A stretch of 60,779 nucleotides of DNA from an uncultured Micrococcales bacterium. GTDB lineage: Bacteria > Actinomycetota > Actinomycetes > Actinomycetales > Microbacteriaceae. The translations under genes and the position numbers were made by a program. The DNA lies in NCBI GenBank assembly GCA_903909605.1, contig CAIVWH010000019.1, positions 1 through 60,779 on the forward strand. Reading direction: 5' to 3'. Shown one piece after another: positions 32,508 through 42,371 of this stretch (the stretch's first letter is position 1; each line of letters starts with the position of its first letter). The notes beneath the pieces are model-generated. The model did not search any database. It worked only from the letters and a program-made list of their open reading frames with translations, and was not told where the DNA came from.

Positions 32508-33628
32508 TTGACCGAACCGAGGTAACTGCGCTTGAAGCGCCCGCCGATGCGAGTGACGATTTCGTAGTTAATGGTCGATGCCGCAATTGCAAGCTCGTCG
32601 ACGCTCGGCGCGTTGTTGGCCTCGTCGCCAAACAGCACGACCTCGTCGCCAACCGCAACCTCGTCGTCGCCCACATCAACCACAAACTGGTCCATAGCGA
32701 TGCGCGACAAGATCGGGTAACGCTTGGTTCCGATGACCACACCAGCAATCGGGCCATCCTGGTCGCTCGCGCCCCTAGGCAAGCCCTCTGCATAACCAAC
32801 CGGAATCAGCGCGAGGGTGGTCTCGGCCTTGGTCTTGTAGAGATAGCCGTAGCTCACGCCGACACCGGCGGCAACGCGCTTGGTCTGCGCCACCACCGAG
32901 CGGGCAATCATCGCGGGTTTCAGCCCGAACTCGCTGCCCTTGCGGCCGACAAACGGCGAGAGGCCATAGAGCCCAAGCCCGACTCGCACCATCTCCAGGC
33001 CTAGGCCGGGGTAGCTAATCGTGCCGTCGGATGCGGTCAGGTGGCGCAGTTCGAAGCTGAGGCCGGCATCCTTGGCCCGCTGCACCGCGTCGCCAAAGCT
33101 GGCAATCTGGGCCTTGTCGTCGGCCTCGGATGTCGATGACAGGTGACTGAAAACACCAACCACGTGCACCAGTTTTTGCGAGGTGAGGTCGAGCGCACCC
33201 TGAACCAGCAGTCCCCACTCGGCAAGGGTCGCTCCGTTGCGGCTGAGGCCGGTATCGACCTTGAGGTGGATGCGCGCAATCTTCTTGGTGTGGTCTGCCG
33301 CCTTGGCAACTCGGTCAAGCTGCTCGAGGTTTGACACACCGATTTCAACATCGCCCTCGAGGGCTGCCAAGAAATCCTGTTTCGGATCATGCAGCCAACT
33401 GAGTACCGGAGTGGTCACACCGGCGGCCCGCAACTCAAGCGCCTCGTCGACATCGGCAACTCCGAGATAGTCGATGTTCGCGAATTGCAATTTGCGGGCA
33501 ACCTCGACCATGCCGTGACCGTAGGCATTCGCCTTGACCACACCCATGATCTTTGCTCCGCCAGAAATCTCTTTGAAGCGATTCAGGTTAGACACGATTG
33601 CATCGAGGTCGATGATGAGTTCGCGCAT
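32504..33628 (-). CDS. alr: Alanine racemase
   Basis: PLP enzyme making D-alanine for peptidoglycan. 374 residues from ATG 33628, which has GGGAGG six bases upstream; a GTG one codon earlier is less likely. The PLP lysine is Lys32 in VVKANAYGHG; the catalytic Tyr lies in GVSYGYLY in the C-terminal beta domain. RHLTASDGTISYP is close to the family pattern. The start overlaps the acpS stop. Confidence 0.96.
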   Translation of the reverse strand: MRELIIDLDAIVSNLNRFKEISGGAKIMGVVKANAYGHGMVEVARKLQFANIDYLGVADVDEALELRAAGVTTPVLSWLHDPKQDFLAALEGDVEIGVSNLEQLDRVAKAADHTKKIARIHLKVDTGLSRNGATLAEWGLLVQGALDLTSQKLVHVVGVFSHLSSTSEADDKAQIASFGDAVQRAKDAGLSFELRHLTASDGTISYPGLGLEMVRVGLGLYGLSPFVGRKGSEFGLKPAMIARSVVAQTKRVAAGVGVSYGYLYKTKAETTLALIPVGYAEGLPRGASDQDGPIAGVVIGTKRYPILSRIAMDQFVVDVGDDEVAVGDEVVLFGDEANNAPSVDELAIAASTINYEIVTRIGGRFKRSYLGSVK

Positions 33629-33984
33629 CACACACCTCCCTCGGCAATCACGTAGGCAATTGCGAAATCGCCATCGTGCGAAATCGAAAGGTGCAACTTG
33701 TGAATGCCCTTATCAATCGCAACCAGCGCTGTTGATCCGCTCAGCGAAAACGACGGTGCGCCGAGTTCGTTCTTACCGACAATCACCTCGTGCCAGTGCA
33801 TCCCAGTAGAACCACCGAAAGCCTTCACCAGTGCCTCTTTGGCGGCGAACCGTCCGGCCAGGGTGCGAGTTGGGGCTTCACGCTCATCCTCGTGAAAAAT
33901 CTTTTCGATCAACGCTGGCGTGCCAGCCAGTTTGTGTTCGAAGCGGTTCATATCGACCAAGTCAACACCGACACCGATGATCAT
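33628..33984 (-). CDS. acpS: Holo-[acyl-carrier-protein] synthase
   Basis: Transfers 4'-phosphopantetheine from CoA to acyl carrier protein. 118 residues with both family motifs: GVDLVDMNRFE (Mg-binding Asp) and RFAAKEALVKAFG; SISHDGDFAIAYVI closes the fold. ATG 33984 is 2 bases after the glmS stop. coaA, needed for the CoA it consumes, is divergent two genes away. Confidence 0.96.
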   Translation of the reverse strand: MIIGVGVDLVDMNRFEHKLAGTPALIEKIFHEDEREAPTRTLAGRFAAKEALVKAFGGSTGMHWHEVIVGKNELGAPSFSLSGSTALVAIDKGIHKLHLSISHDGDFAIAYVIAEGGV

Positions 33985-33986
33985 GG

Positions 33987-35843
<1,857 letters not shown>

Positions 35844-35849
35844 GGGTCT

Positions 35850-35863
35850 AATTTACCTAGACT
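35850..35863. promoter_or_regulatory. Back-to-back -10 boxes of glmS and coaA
   Basis: In the 27-base divergent gap, TAAATT (minus, 35855-35850) ends 6 bases before the glmS ATG and TAGACT (plus, 35858-35863) ends 7 bases before the coaA ATG; two bases separate the boxes. Both genes lack a Shine-Dalgarno. Any -35 elements would lie within the opposite coding sequence. Confidence 0.5.
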
Positions 35864-35870
35864 TGCTCAG

Positions 35871-36818
35871 ATGAGCGCTGAAAAGACGGGCATTGACCAG
35901 GCGGTTAGCCCATTCGTCGAGATTTCCCGCTCAGACTGGGCCGCACTGGCACAAACCACAGAGCAACCACTCACCGAGGATGAGCTATCCCAGATTCGTG
36001 GATTGGGCGAAGAACTCGATCTCGATGAGGTCGCCGATGTTTATCTGCCGCTCAGCCGCCTGCTGAACATTTACGTAACCCAGGCCAAGGCGCTGCACCA
36101 GGCAGAGGCCGCATTCATGGGTGAGCGCGCCGCTGGCACTCCGTTCATCATCGGCGTCGCGGGTTCGGTGGCAGTAGGCAAGAGCACAGTCTCGCGCGTG
36201 CTTCGCGAACTGCTATCGCGCTGGGAAACCACGCCTCGGGTTGCGCTGGTGACCACGGATGGATTTCTCTATCCGAACGCCGAACTCGAGCGCCGCGGCC
36301 TGATGGCTCGCAAGGGCTTCCCTGAGTCATACGATCGCAAGGCGCTGCTGAACTTCGTGGCAGAGATCAAATCGGGGGTGGCCTCGGTCAGCGCCCCGAT
36401 CTACTCACACCTGTCCTATGACATCACCGACCAGCGCGTGGTGGTCGAGGCGCCGGATGTCGTCATCATCGAAGGCCTGAATGTGCTGCAACCCCCTGCC
36501 CCGGGCCAAGAGGTGGCGCTCAGCGACTACTTCGACTTCAAGATCTATGTCGATGCCGAGGTCAGCCAAATCACCAAGTGGTTCCTGCACCGCTTTGAAC
36601 AGCTGCGCGCAGGGGCATTTACCAACCCGAAGTCCTACTTTCACCGCTACGCCGAGCTGCCACTCGATAAGGCCCTCGAACGCGCAACCGAGATCTGGCA
36701 GACCATCAACCTGCCGAACCTGACCGAGAACATTTTGCCGACCCGCTCGAGAGCCACCTTGGTGTTGCAAAAGGGCGATAACCACCGGGTCGATTCGGTT
36801 TTGCTGCGCAAGAACTAG
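35871..36818 (+). CDS. coaA: Pantothenate kinase (type I)
   Basis: First committed step of CoA synthesis. ATG 35871 gives 315 residues (MSAEKTGIDQAVSPF); the open frame back to 35658 overlaps glmS antisense and is not used. P-loop GVAGSVAVGKSTVSRVL near residue 95, then TTDGFLYPN, SHLSYDI and IIEGLNVLQ, all typical of the bacterial CoaA/PRK-like family. No ribosome site; a leaderless transcript is likely. The actinorhodopsin gene follows 188 bases later on the same strand. Confidence 0.96.
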   Translation: MSAEKTGIDQAVSPFVEISRSDWAALAQTTEQPLTEDELSQIRGLGEELDLDEVADVYLPLSRLLNIYVTQAKALHQAEAAFMGERAAGTPFIIGVAGSVAVGKSTVSRVLRELLSRWETTPRVALVTTDGFLYPNAELERRGLMARKGFPESYDRKALLNFVAEIKSGVASVSAPIYSHLSYDITDQRVVVEAPDVVIIEGLNVLQPPAPGQEVALSDYFDFKIYVDAEVSQITKWFLHRFEQLRAGAFTNPKSYFHRYAELPLDKALERATEIWQTINLPNLTENILPTRSRATLVLQKGDNHRVDSVLLRKN

Positions 36819-36847
36819 CGATTGCCCAGCCACGAGCGGTTTTAGGC

Positions 36848-36869
36848 GTTACCAAACCGTTACAAAACC
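36848..36869 (+). repeat. Tandem 11-bp direct repeat upstream of actinorhodopsin
   Basis: GTTACCAAACC (36848-36858) is followed directly by GTTACAAAACC (36859-36869), 10 of 11 positions identical and one helical turn apart. Two tandem 11-bp units are how OmpR/PhoB-type regulators (for example actinobacterial PhoP or GlnR, whose half-sites contain GTnAC with a 6-base spacer) usually bind. The repeat is seen; the regulator is a guess. Confidence 0.5.
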
Positions 36870-36930
36870 CCGCAAGGCTGAGCCAAGCCTGAGAGTTAAC
36901 TAAGACTAGGCCATTCGTATGGGTGTCGCC

Positions 36931-36954
36931 CGGAGCATCAATTCCGAGGCTCCG
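36931..36954 (+). promoter_or_regulatory. Hairpin in the actinorhodopsin 5' leader
   Basis: CGGAGC (36931-36936) pairs with GCTCCG (36949-36954) around a 12-base loop, 52 bases before the ATG. The ribosome site GAAAGG lies at 36995-37000. No known riboswitch is recognised. The promoter between 36870 and 36930 could not be assigned; no clean -35/-10 pair is visible. Confidence 0.4.
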
Positions 36955-37006
36955 ACGATGCAAACGATGACTTTCTTCATAAAGAACATCAATTGAAAGG
37001 CTTTAC

Positions 37007-37798
37007 ATGAATCAACTCTCAGCAACGCTGAGCGACGGCCAGTTCATCCTGGTTTACAACGTTTTGTCGCTCGGTCTAGCCTCAATGCTCTTCACGTCGA
37101 TCTTCCTATTCGTCGCACGTGAACGAGTTCTGCCTCGCTACCGCTTGGCCGTAATGGTTTCTGGCACTGTAACCGCAATCGCCACCTACCACTACTTCCG
37201 CATGTTTGACAACTTCAACCACGCATTCGCTGGCATGACTGGAAACAACCCTGCCGCCTACAACGTTGGCTACCGCTACGTTGACTGGCTGCTCACTGTT
37301 CCATTGCTATTGGTCGAGCTGGTTGCCGTGCTTGCACTTGCACGCGCTGCCCAGAGTTCAATGCTGAACCGACTAGTACCTGCAGCTGCCGCGATGATCT
37401 TGCTTGGTTACCCTGGCGACGCACACCTAACCGTGTTCGGCATCAGCGACCCAGGCATCTGGGGCTTGCTGTCAACCATTCCGTTCCTCTACATCTTGTA
37501 CGTGCTGTTCATCGAACTCGGCAAGAGCCTCTCGCGCCAGTCGAAGGCAGTCCAGACCAAGATCAAGTTGCTCCGCATTCTGCTGATCGCAACTTGGGGT
37601 GTTTACCCAATCACCTTCATCCTCGCAATGGGCGCCACCGGATTCGACCCAAGTCGATTCGTAGCACGAGAGGTTGGCTACAGCATCGCCGACATCTTGG
37701 CTAAGTGCCTCTTCGGTTTGATCATCTTCTCGGTCGCACGCATCAAGTCGGCAGAAGACGACAAGGAATTCGCAAAGAGCGAATTCAAAGACGAGTAA
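37007..37798 (+). CDS. actR: Actinorhodopsin, light-driven proton pump
   Basis: Seven-helix microbial rhodopsin of 263 residues, xanthorhodopsin-like. Helix C reads YVDWLLTVPLLLVELV, giving proton acceptor Asp93, Thr97 and donor Glu104, the DTE set of outward proton pumps. Leu101, at the proteorhodopsin 105 position, predicts green absorption. His62 in helix B can pair with Asp93. Helix G has Asp229 and Schiff-base Lys233 (SIADILAKCLFG). Gly153 in IWGLLSTIPF corresponds, as I align it, to the xanthorhodopsin glycine that opens room for a carotenoid antenna. GAAAGG precedes ATG 37007. No retinal or carotenoid gene is nearby. It stands alone with its own terminator. Confidence 0.97.
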   Translation: MNQLSATLSDGQFILVYNVLSLGLASMLFTSIFLFVARERVLPRYRLAVMVSGTVTAIATYHYFRMFDNFNHAFAGMTGNNPAAYNVGYRYVDWLLTVPLLLVELVAVLALARAAQSSMLNRLVPAAAAMILLGYPGDAHLTVFGISDPGIWGLLSTIPFLYILYVLFIELGKSLSRQSKAVQTKIKLLRILLIATWGVYPITFILAMGATGFDPSRFVAREVGYSIADILAKCLFGLIIFSVARIKSAEDDKEFAKSEFKDE

Positions 37799-37816
37799 AA
37801 CTCCTTAGTAAGTTTT

Positions 37817-37850
37817 GCGGGCCATCGATTTCGGTGGCCCGCATTTCTTT
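37817..37850 (+). terminator. Strong terminator after actinorhodopsin
   Basis: An 11-bp stem, GCGGGCCATCG (37817-37827) against CGGTGGCCCGC (37832-37842) with one G-T pair and an ATTT loop, is followed by ATTTCTTT. It lies 19 bases after the stop and ends the plus-strand transcript before the convergent GyrI-like gene. Confidence 0.92.
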
Positions 37851-37894
37851 AACTCGGATACTCGTGCAGCAGTTTGCGCGTCGATGGCAGATCT

Positions 37895-38386
37895 CTAGAG
37901 AACCGGTGCGCCAATCAGCATGATTGAGTCTTCACGTTGGAGGTCGAAACGCTGGTCGTAAATTTCCAGTTCTAGTGACCACGGGGACGGCTGCTTGAGG
38001 CCCGAGGCTGGCAGCACCTCGTTGTAGAGGCGCTGGATCGACTGCACCAAGCCGTTCATCGACCCGTGGTGTTCATAGGTGGCAAGGCGCATGGCAGGCA
38101 GCCGGTGCACCTCGAGGCCGTTCAGGTCTGCAGGCAGCTGGGCGACTTCTAACCCAACGAACTGAGTGAGCAGGGATTCCTCGCCAGAACCGGCAGGCCG
38201 AGTTGCCGCGATCATGCGACCGGTAAAGGCAAGGCCAAGCTCCGCGAGCTTGCCGTTGACCTTGCCCCAGAGTGGGCCGAGCACTTCTTGCCCGTTGAAC
38301 TTTGGAGACATGCCACCATAGAAATCGGACTCGAGGCCAATCAGAGTGGTTTCAGGAAAGTCGATGACTTCAAACTTTGGCTGCAC
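37895..38386 (-). CDS. GyrI-like / effector-binding domain protein
   Basis: 163-residue single-domain protein of the SOUL/GyrI-like small-molecule-binding fold: MQPKFEVIDFPETTLIGLE at the start, a central RLPAMRLATYEHHGSMNGL and an EVLPASG segment match AraC-effector/GyrI patterns. No DNA-binding domain is fused. Such proteins bind hydrophobic or cationic ligands; the ligand here is unknown. GTG 38386 shares one base with the glmM stop, implying coupling to glmM. Confidence 0.75.
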   Translation of the reverse strand: MQPKFEVIDFPETTLIGLESDFYGGMSPKFNGQEVLGPLWGKVNGKLAELGLAFTGRMIAATRPAGSGEESLLTQFVGLEVAQLPADLNGLEVHRLPAMRLATYEHHGSMNGLVQSIQRLYNEVLPASGLKQPSPWSLELEIYDQRFDLQREDSIMLIGAPVL

Positions 38387-39732
38387 TAGATAGCCAAGCG
38401 CTTTTCGACGACGCGAGCGATGCGGTCAGCCCAAGACTGTGCGGTTCCTTCGTCGGCGGCTTCGACCATAACGCGCACCAGCGGCTCGGTGCCAGATGCG
38501 CGCAGCAGAACTCGGCCGGTGCCGTGAAGCTCAGCCTCGGCCTGCGCAACTGCGGCCTGCAGTTCGTCGTCTGTGTCTACTCGGGTCTTGTCGACCCCTG
38601 GCACGTTGATCAGCACCTGAGGCAAAATCTTCATTGCGCCGGCCAATTCAGCCAGGCTCTTTTTGGTGCGGGCAACCTCGGCCATCAGTTTCAGGCCGGT
38701 CAGGATGCCATCTCCGGTGGTGGCCCAGCGCGAGAAAATGATGTGCCCGCTCTGCTCGCCACCTAGCGTGTAACCGCCAGACCGAATCTCTTCGAGCACA
38801 TAGCGGTCGCCGACTTTGGTCTCGATCATTTCGATGCCGGCATCTCGCATCGCGATCTTCAAACCGAGGTTGCTCATCACAGTGGCAACCAGAGTGTTGC
38901 GCGCAAGCTGCCCGCGCTCTTTGAACGACAGGGCCATGATGGCCATGATCTCGTCGCCGTCAACAATCTTGCCGGTGTGGTCGACAGCCAGGCAACGATC
39001 GGCGTCACCGTCGTGTGCGATGCCCGCATCAGCGCCGTGCTCGAGCACCGCAGACTGCAGGGCTGAAAGATGAGTCGAACCGTATCCCAGGTTGATGTTG
39101 TGGCCGTCTGGCTCAGCGCCAATCACAATTACCTGCGCACCGGCGTCGACAAATGCCTGAGGCGATACCCCGGATGCCGCACCGTGTGCACAATCGACGA
39201 CAATCTTCAGACCGTCGAGGCGGTTAGGCAGCGCCTTAAGCAGGTGCACGATGTAGCGATCTTCGGCATCGGCGAAACGAGTGACGTGGCCAACGCCACC
39301 GCCAACCGGGGCAAGCATCTGACCAGCCATGGTCGCTTCGATTTGGTCTTCTATTGCGTCTGCAAGTTTGTGACCACCGCGAGCGAAGAATTTGATGCCG
39401 TTATCTGGCGCGGGGTTGTGCGATGCCGAGATCATCACGCCGAAGTCAGCCGAAATGTCTGCGGTGAGAAATGCGGTTGCAGGGGTTGGCAGCATGCCCG
39501 CATCGAGAACGTCAACGCCAGAGCTAGCCAATCCAGCGGCGACTGCGGCGGCGAGAAATTCGCCTGAGATTCGTGGATCGCGACCGATTACGGCCTTTGG
39601 CTTTTCGCCGCGCTTGCGGGCATCTTCACCTAAAACAATGGCCGCCGCTTGGGCTAGCTTCAGAGCTAGTTCGACGGTGAGGTCTCGGTTAGCGAGACCA
39701 CGAACTCCATCGGTTCCAAACAGGCGGGCCAT
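38386..39732 (-). CDS. glmM: Phosphoglucosamine mutase
   Basis: Converts GlcN-6-P to GlcN-1-P. From ATG 39732 it has 448 residues ([12 protein letters not shown]). The phosphorylated serine is Ser104 in ISASHNP, the metal loop is DGDADRC, and the sugar-binding EQSGH and the phosphate-binding [14 protein letters not shown] are intact. TTG two codons earlier is not needed; TAACCT lies 6 bases before ATG and no Shine-Dalgarno is present, so a leaderless transcript is likely. Confidence 0.97.
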   Translation of the reverse strand: MARLFGTDGVRGLANRDLTVELALKLAQAAAIVLGEDARKRGEKPKAVIGRDPRISGEFLAAAVAAGLASSGVDVLDAGMLPTPATAFLTADISADFGVMISASHNPAPDNGIKFFARGGHKLADAIEDQIEATMAGQMLAPVGGGVGHVTRFADAEDRYIVHLLKALPNRLDGLKIVVDCAHGAASGVSPQAFVDAGAQVIVIGAEPDGHNINLGYGSTHLSALQSAVLEHGADAGIAHDGDADRCLAVDHTGKIVDGDEIMAIMALSFKERGQLARNTLVATVMSNLGLKIAMRDAGIEMIETKVGDRYVLEEIRSGGYTLGGEQSGHIIFSRWATTGDGILTGLKLMAEVARTKKSLAELAGAMKILPQVLINVPGVDKTRVDTDDELQAAVAQAEAELHGTGRVLLRASGTEPLVRVMVEAADEGTAQSWADRIARVVEKRLAI

Positions 39733-39738
39733 GTTCAA

Positions 39739-39744
39739 AGGTTA
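39739..39744 (-). promoter_or_regulatory. Candidate -10 box of glmM (leaderless start)
   Basis: Minus-strand TAACCT, six bases, then ATG 39732. It sits in the 41-base gap after rpsI, so glmM has its own start rather than depending on the rplM-rpsI transcript. The -35 is not clear. Confidence 0.4.
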
Positions 39745-39773
39745 GTCGTGGCAGAAGCCAGACAGAAAGCGAA

Positions 39774-40259
39774 TTAACGCTTCGAGAACTGCGAAGCCTT
39801 GCGAGCCTTCTTGAGACCGGCCTTCTTGCGCTCGATGACACGTGGGTCGCGCTTGAGGAAGCCAGCCTTCTTGAGTGCAGGGCGGTTGTTGTCGCGGTCG
39901 ATTCCGTTTAGTGCACGGGCGATGCCGAGACGAAGTGCGCCAGCCTGACCTGCGATGCCACCGCCGTTGATGCGAGCAATGACGTCGTATGCGCCCTTGA
40001 GCTCAAGCACGGTGAATGGGTCGTTGATCAGCTGCTGGTGCAACTTGTTTGGAAAGTAGTCCTCGAGTGCGCGACCGTTGACCTTGATCACGCCGGTGCC
40101 AGGCACGATGCGAACACGTGCAACTGCTTCCTTGCGACGACCGAGGCCAGCGCCTGGCTGGGTCAGTGCGCCGCGCGAGCGTGCAGGTGCCGACTTTGCA
40201 GCAGGAGTCTCGGTGCTGTAGCTCTCTGGTGCTACGTCTACGGTTTCGTTCTTAGCCAC
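39774..40259 (-). CDS. rpsI: Ribosomal protein S9
   Basis: 161 residues from GTG 40259 (GAGAG upstream). An N-terminal extension of about 38 residues rich in Ala/Glu/Ser, common in actinobacteria, precedes the conserved [15 protein letters not shown]; the C terminus ends SQFSKR, reaching the P-site tRNA. Co-transcribed with rplM (42-base gap). Confidence 0.96.
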   Translation of the reverse strand: MAKNETVDVAPESYSTETPAAKSAPARSRGALTQPGAGLGRRKEAVARVRIVPGTGVIKVNGRALEDYFPNKLHQQLINDPFTVLELKGAYDVIARINGGGIAGQAGALRLGIARALNGIDRDNNRPALKKAGFLKRDPRVIERKKAGLKKARKASQFSKR

Positions 40260-40301
40260 GGATGCTTCTCTCAAATTTCTTCGTTAGTGAATGCGGTGCT
40301 A

Positions 40302-40745
40302 CTACTGAGCGACCTGGTCGATGATGAATGGCTTTGGCTGCTGTGCAGCGTGTGGGTGTGCAGCACCTGCGTAAACCTTGAGCTTGGTGAACTGCGCGTT
40401 GCCGAGCTTGGTCTTAGGCAGCATGCCCTTGATTGCCTTCTCGACTGCCTTCTCTGGGCTCTTCTCAAGAAGCTCTGCGTAGGTAGTCGCAGTCAAACCA
40501 CCTGGGTAACCAGAGTGGCGGTATGCCTTCTTGTTGAGCAACTTGGTGCCAGTCAGCGCGACCTTGTCGGCGTTGATGATGATAACGAAGTCACCGTTGT
40601 CCATGTGAGCAGCGAAAGTCGCCTTGTGCTTGCCGCGCAGCAATGCCGCAGCGTGAGTTGCGAGACGGCCGAGCACAACGTCGGTGGCGTCGATGATCAA
40701 CCACTCGTTCTTCAGCTCATGAGCCTTCGGTGAATAAGTACGCAC
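40302..40745 (-). CDS. rplM: Ribosomal protein L13
   Basis: 147 residues from GTG 40745 ([15 protein letters not shown]), AAGG nine bases upstream; the open frame to 40856 lies in the leader and is not coding. Core motifs [28 protein letters not shown] and [11 protein letters not shown] are present. In other bacteria L13 represses its own rplM-rpsI mRNA, which would fit the structured leader here. Confidence 0.96.
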   Translation of the reverse strand: MRTYSPKAHELKNEWLIIDATDVVLGRLATHAAALLRGKHKATFAAHMDNGDFVIIINADKVALTGTKLLNKKAYRHSGYPGGLTATTYAELLEKSPEKAVEKAIKGMLPKTKLGNAQFTKLKVYAGAAHPHAAQQPKPFIIDQVAQ

Positions 40746-40816
40746 GTTAAATTGCCTTCTACTTCTTGTTCGGATTGAATCGCCACCCAGAACGGGATTC
40801 GGCAAATTCAGAATTC

Positions 40817-40831
40817 GTCGGTGAAACCGAC
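40817..40831 (-). promoter_or_regulatory. Hairpin at the 5' end of the rplM leader
   Basis: GTCGGT and ACCGAC form a perfect 6-bp stem with a three-base loop, within about 20 bases of the predicted transcript start and 72 bases before rplM. A possible L13 binding site or 5' stabiliser; inferred from position only. Confidence 0.4.
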
Positions 40832-40842
40832 ACCAAGGGTCA

Positions 40843-40872
40843 AGTTTAGCCAGCAAAAGGGCTCTCGGTCAA
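40843..40872 (-). promoter_or_regulatory. rplM-rpsI promoter
   Basis: TTGACC (40872-40867) and TAAACT (40848-40843) on the minus strand are 18 bp apart, a good housekeeping-sigma promoter. It begins 17 bases after the truA stop and gives a leader of roughly 90 bases. Confidence 0.7.
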
Positions 40873-40888
40873 ACCCTAATTGGAGGCG

Positions 40889-41764
40889 CTACTCGAAGGT
40901 TGCCTCATCCAGGCTACGCAGGTTCTTGGCCATTGCCGCCTGGGCGGCCAGAAGTTCATCGCTTGGGTAGCCGATAGCCAGCAGGGTTAGCCCATGCGGG
41001 GCTACCACCTTGAAGCTGCCCTCCCGGCCCCTTTTCTCGAGCAGTTCGCGCAGCTTGATGCCGTCGGCCTTGCCTCGACCCACGGCAATCAGGGCCCCAA
41101 CAATCGAGCGAACCATGTTGTGGCAGAAGGCATCGGCCCGCAGCTCGATCTCAATGACCCCGGAGTCACCCCGAATGACCGAAACCGCTTGCAACTCACG
41201 GATGGTGGTTGACTTCTCGCGCGGCTTACAGAAACTGGCGAAGTCGTTCAGGCCGAGCAGGCTCTGGGCGGCCTGGTTCATGGCCACCTCATCCAAGGCC
41301 CAAATCACCGAGAGGGTGTGCCTGGCCTCGAGAGCATTGGCGCGGGCCAACTTGTCTGCGATGCGGTAGCGATAGCGCCTGCTGATTGCCGAGAATCGAG
41401 CGTCGAACCCCTCGGGGGCAACCACGACCGACTGAACCCTGAGGTCATTCGGCAGCAGCCCGTTCAACTTGTATACCAGGTCGTCGACGCTTTGGCGACC
41501 GAGTCGCGCAAGCTGCTCATCCGTTAGATCGCAGTGAGCAACGCAGCCGATCGCGTGCACCCCGGCGTCAGTTCGCCCGGCAACGCGCAAACCGAAATCG
41601 TTTTGCGATTCGCCAAAGATTGTGGTGAACGCCGTGATGAATTCACCTTGGATGGTGCGCAGACCCGGCTGCTTCGACCATCCATAGAAATCGGTGCCGT
41701 CGTAGCCGAAGTCGATCCTTAAACGAGTGAACCCGTCGACGTATTCGTCAACGGGCTCGCTCAT
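40889..41764 (-). CDS. truA: tRNA pseudouridine(38-40) synthase
   Basis: 291 residues. Catalytic Asp in AGRTDAGVHA; N-terminal RIDFGYDGTDFYGWSKQPGLRT and the motif RYRYRI are typical; DAFCHNMVRSIVGALI is the family C-terminal motif. Modifies the anticodon arm of many tRNAs. It follows rplQ by 27 bases and is probably the last gene of the rpoA-rplQ-truA unit. Confidence 0.96.
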   Translation of the reverse strand: MSEPVDEYVDGFTRLRIDFGYDGTDFYGWSKQPGLRTIQGEFITAFTTIFGESQNDFGLRVAGRTDAGVHAIGCVAHCDLTDEQLARLGRQSVDDLVYKLNGLLPNDLRVQSVVVAPEGFDARFSAISRRYRYRIADKLARANALEARHTLSVIWALDEVAMNQAAQSLLGLNDFASFCKPREKSTTIRELQAVSVIRGDSGVIEIELRADAFCHNMVRSIVGALIAVGRGKADGIKLRELLEKRGREGSFKVVAPHGLTLLAIGYPSDELLAAQAAMAKNLRSLDEATFE

Positions 41765-41791
41765 GAAACTTTTAGGTCTCGAGTACCGAAA

Positions 41792-42343
41792 TTACTCGGC
41801 TGCCTCTTCGGTCGCTGGAGCTTCTGCTGCTGCTGGCGACTCGGTGGCCTCGGCTTCAACCGCTGCTTCGGTCTCGACGACCTCTGCCTGGGCTTCTGCC
41901 TCTTCGAATACCTCTGCAGCCTCGACTGCGCTTGCCTTAACCGAGTTGACCAACTTGGTCTTGTGGGTTGCTGGCTTTGCGTTTACTGGCTCAAGAACCA
42001 ATTCGACGAGTGCCATCGGGGCGTTGTCGCCCTTGCGGTAGCCGAGCTTGGTGATGCGAGTGTAGCCACCCTGACGGTCTGCAACCTGTGGTGCGATGTT
42101 TGCGAACAGCTCGTGAACTACCGACTTCTCGGTGAGCTGTGCCATCACACGACGACGTGCTGCAAGGTCGCCGCGCTTTGCGAAGGTGACCAGACGCTCA
42201 GCAACCGGACGCAGGCGCTTGGCCTTGGTCTCGGTAGTGGTGATCTTGCCGTGCTTGAACAACGAGGTGGCCATGTTGCGAAGCATCATGCTCTCGTGGG
42301 CTGGTCCGCCTCCGAGGCGTGGGCCCTTAGTTGGTGCTGCCAT
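41792..42343 (-). CDS. rplQ: Ribosomal protein L17
   Basis: 183 residues; AGGAG precedes ATG 42343. The conserved core ends near residue 130; the remaining 50 or so residues are a low-complexity Glu/Ala/Val tail ([20 protein letters not shown]), longer than the E. coli protein but usual for high-GC Gram-positives. Lies 28 bases after rpoA. Confidence 0.96.
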   Translation of the reverse strand: MAAPTKGPRLGGGPAHESMMLRNMATSLFKHGKITTTETKAKRLRPVAERLVTFAKRGDLAARRRVMAQLTEKSVVHELFANIAPQVADRQGGYTRITKLGYRKGDNAPMALVELVLEPVNAKPATHKTKLVNSVKASAVEAAEVFEEAEAQAEVVETEAAVEAEATESPAAAEAPATEEAAE

Positions 42344-42371
42344 TTTTATCTCCTATGGATGAGCGACCGGC

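Noticed and set aside
35844-35870. glmS ribozyme upstream of glmS
   Set aside because: The gap to coaA is only 27 bases, too small for the ribozyme.
40746-40856. N-terminal extension of L13
   Set aside because: Falls in the leader after the predicted promoter; L13 homologues start at the VRTYSPK position.
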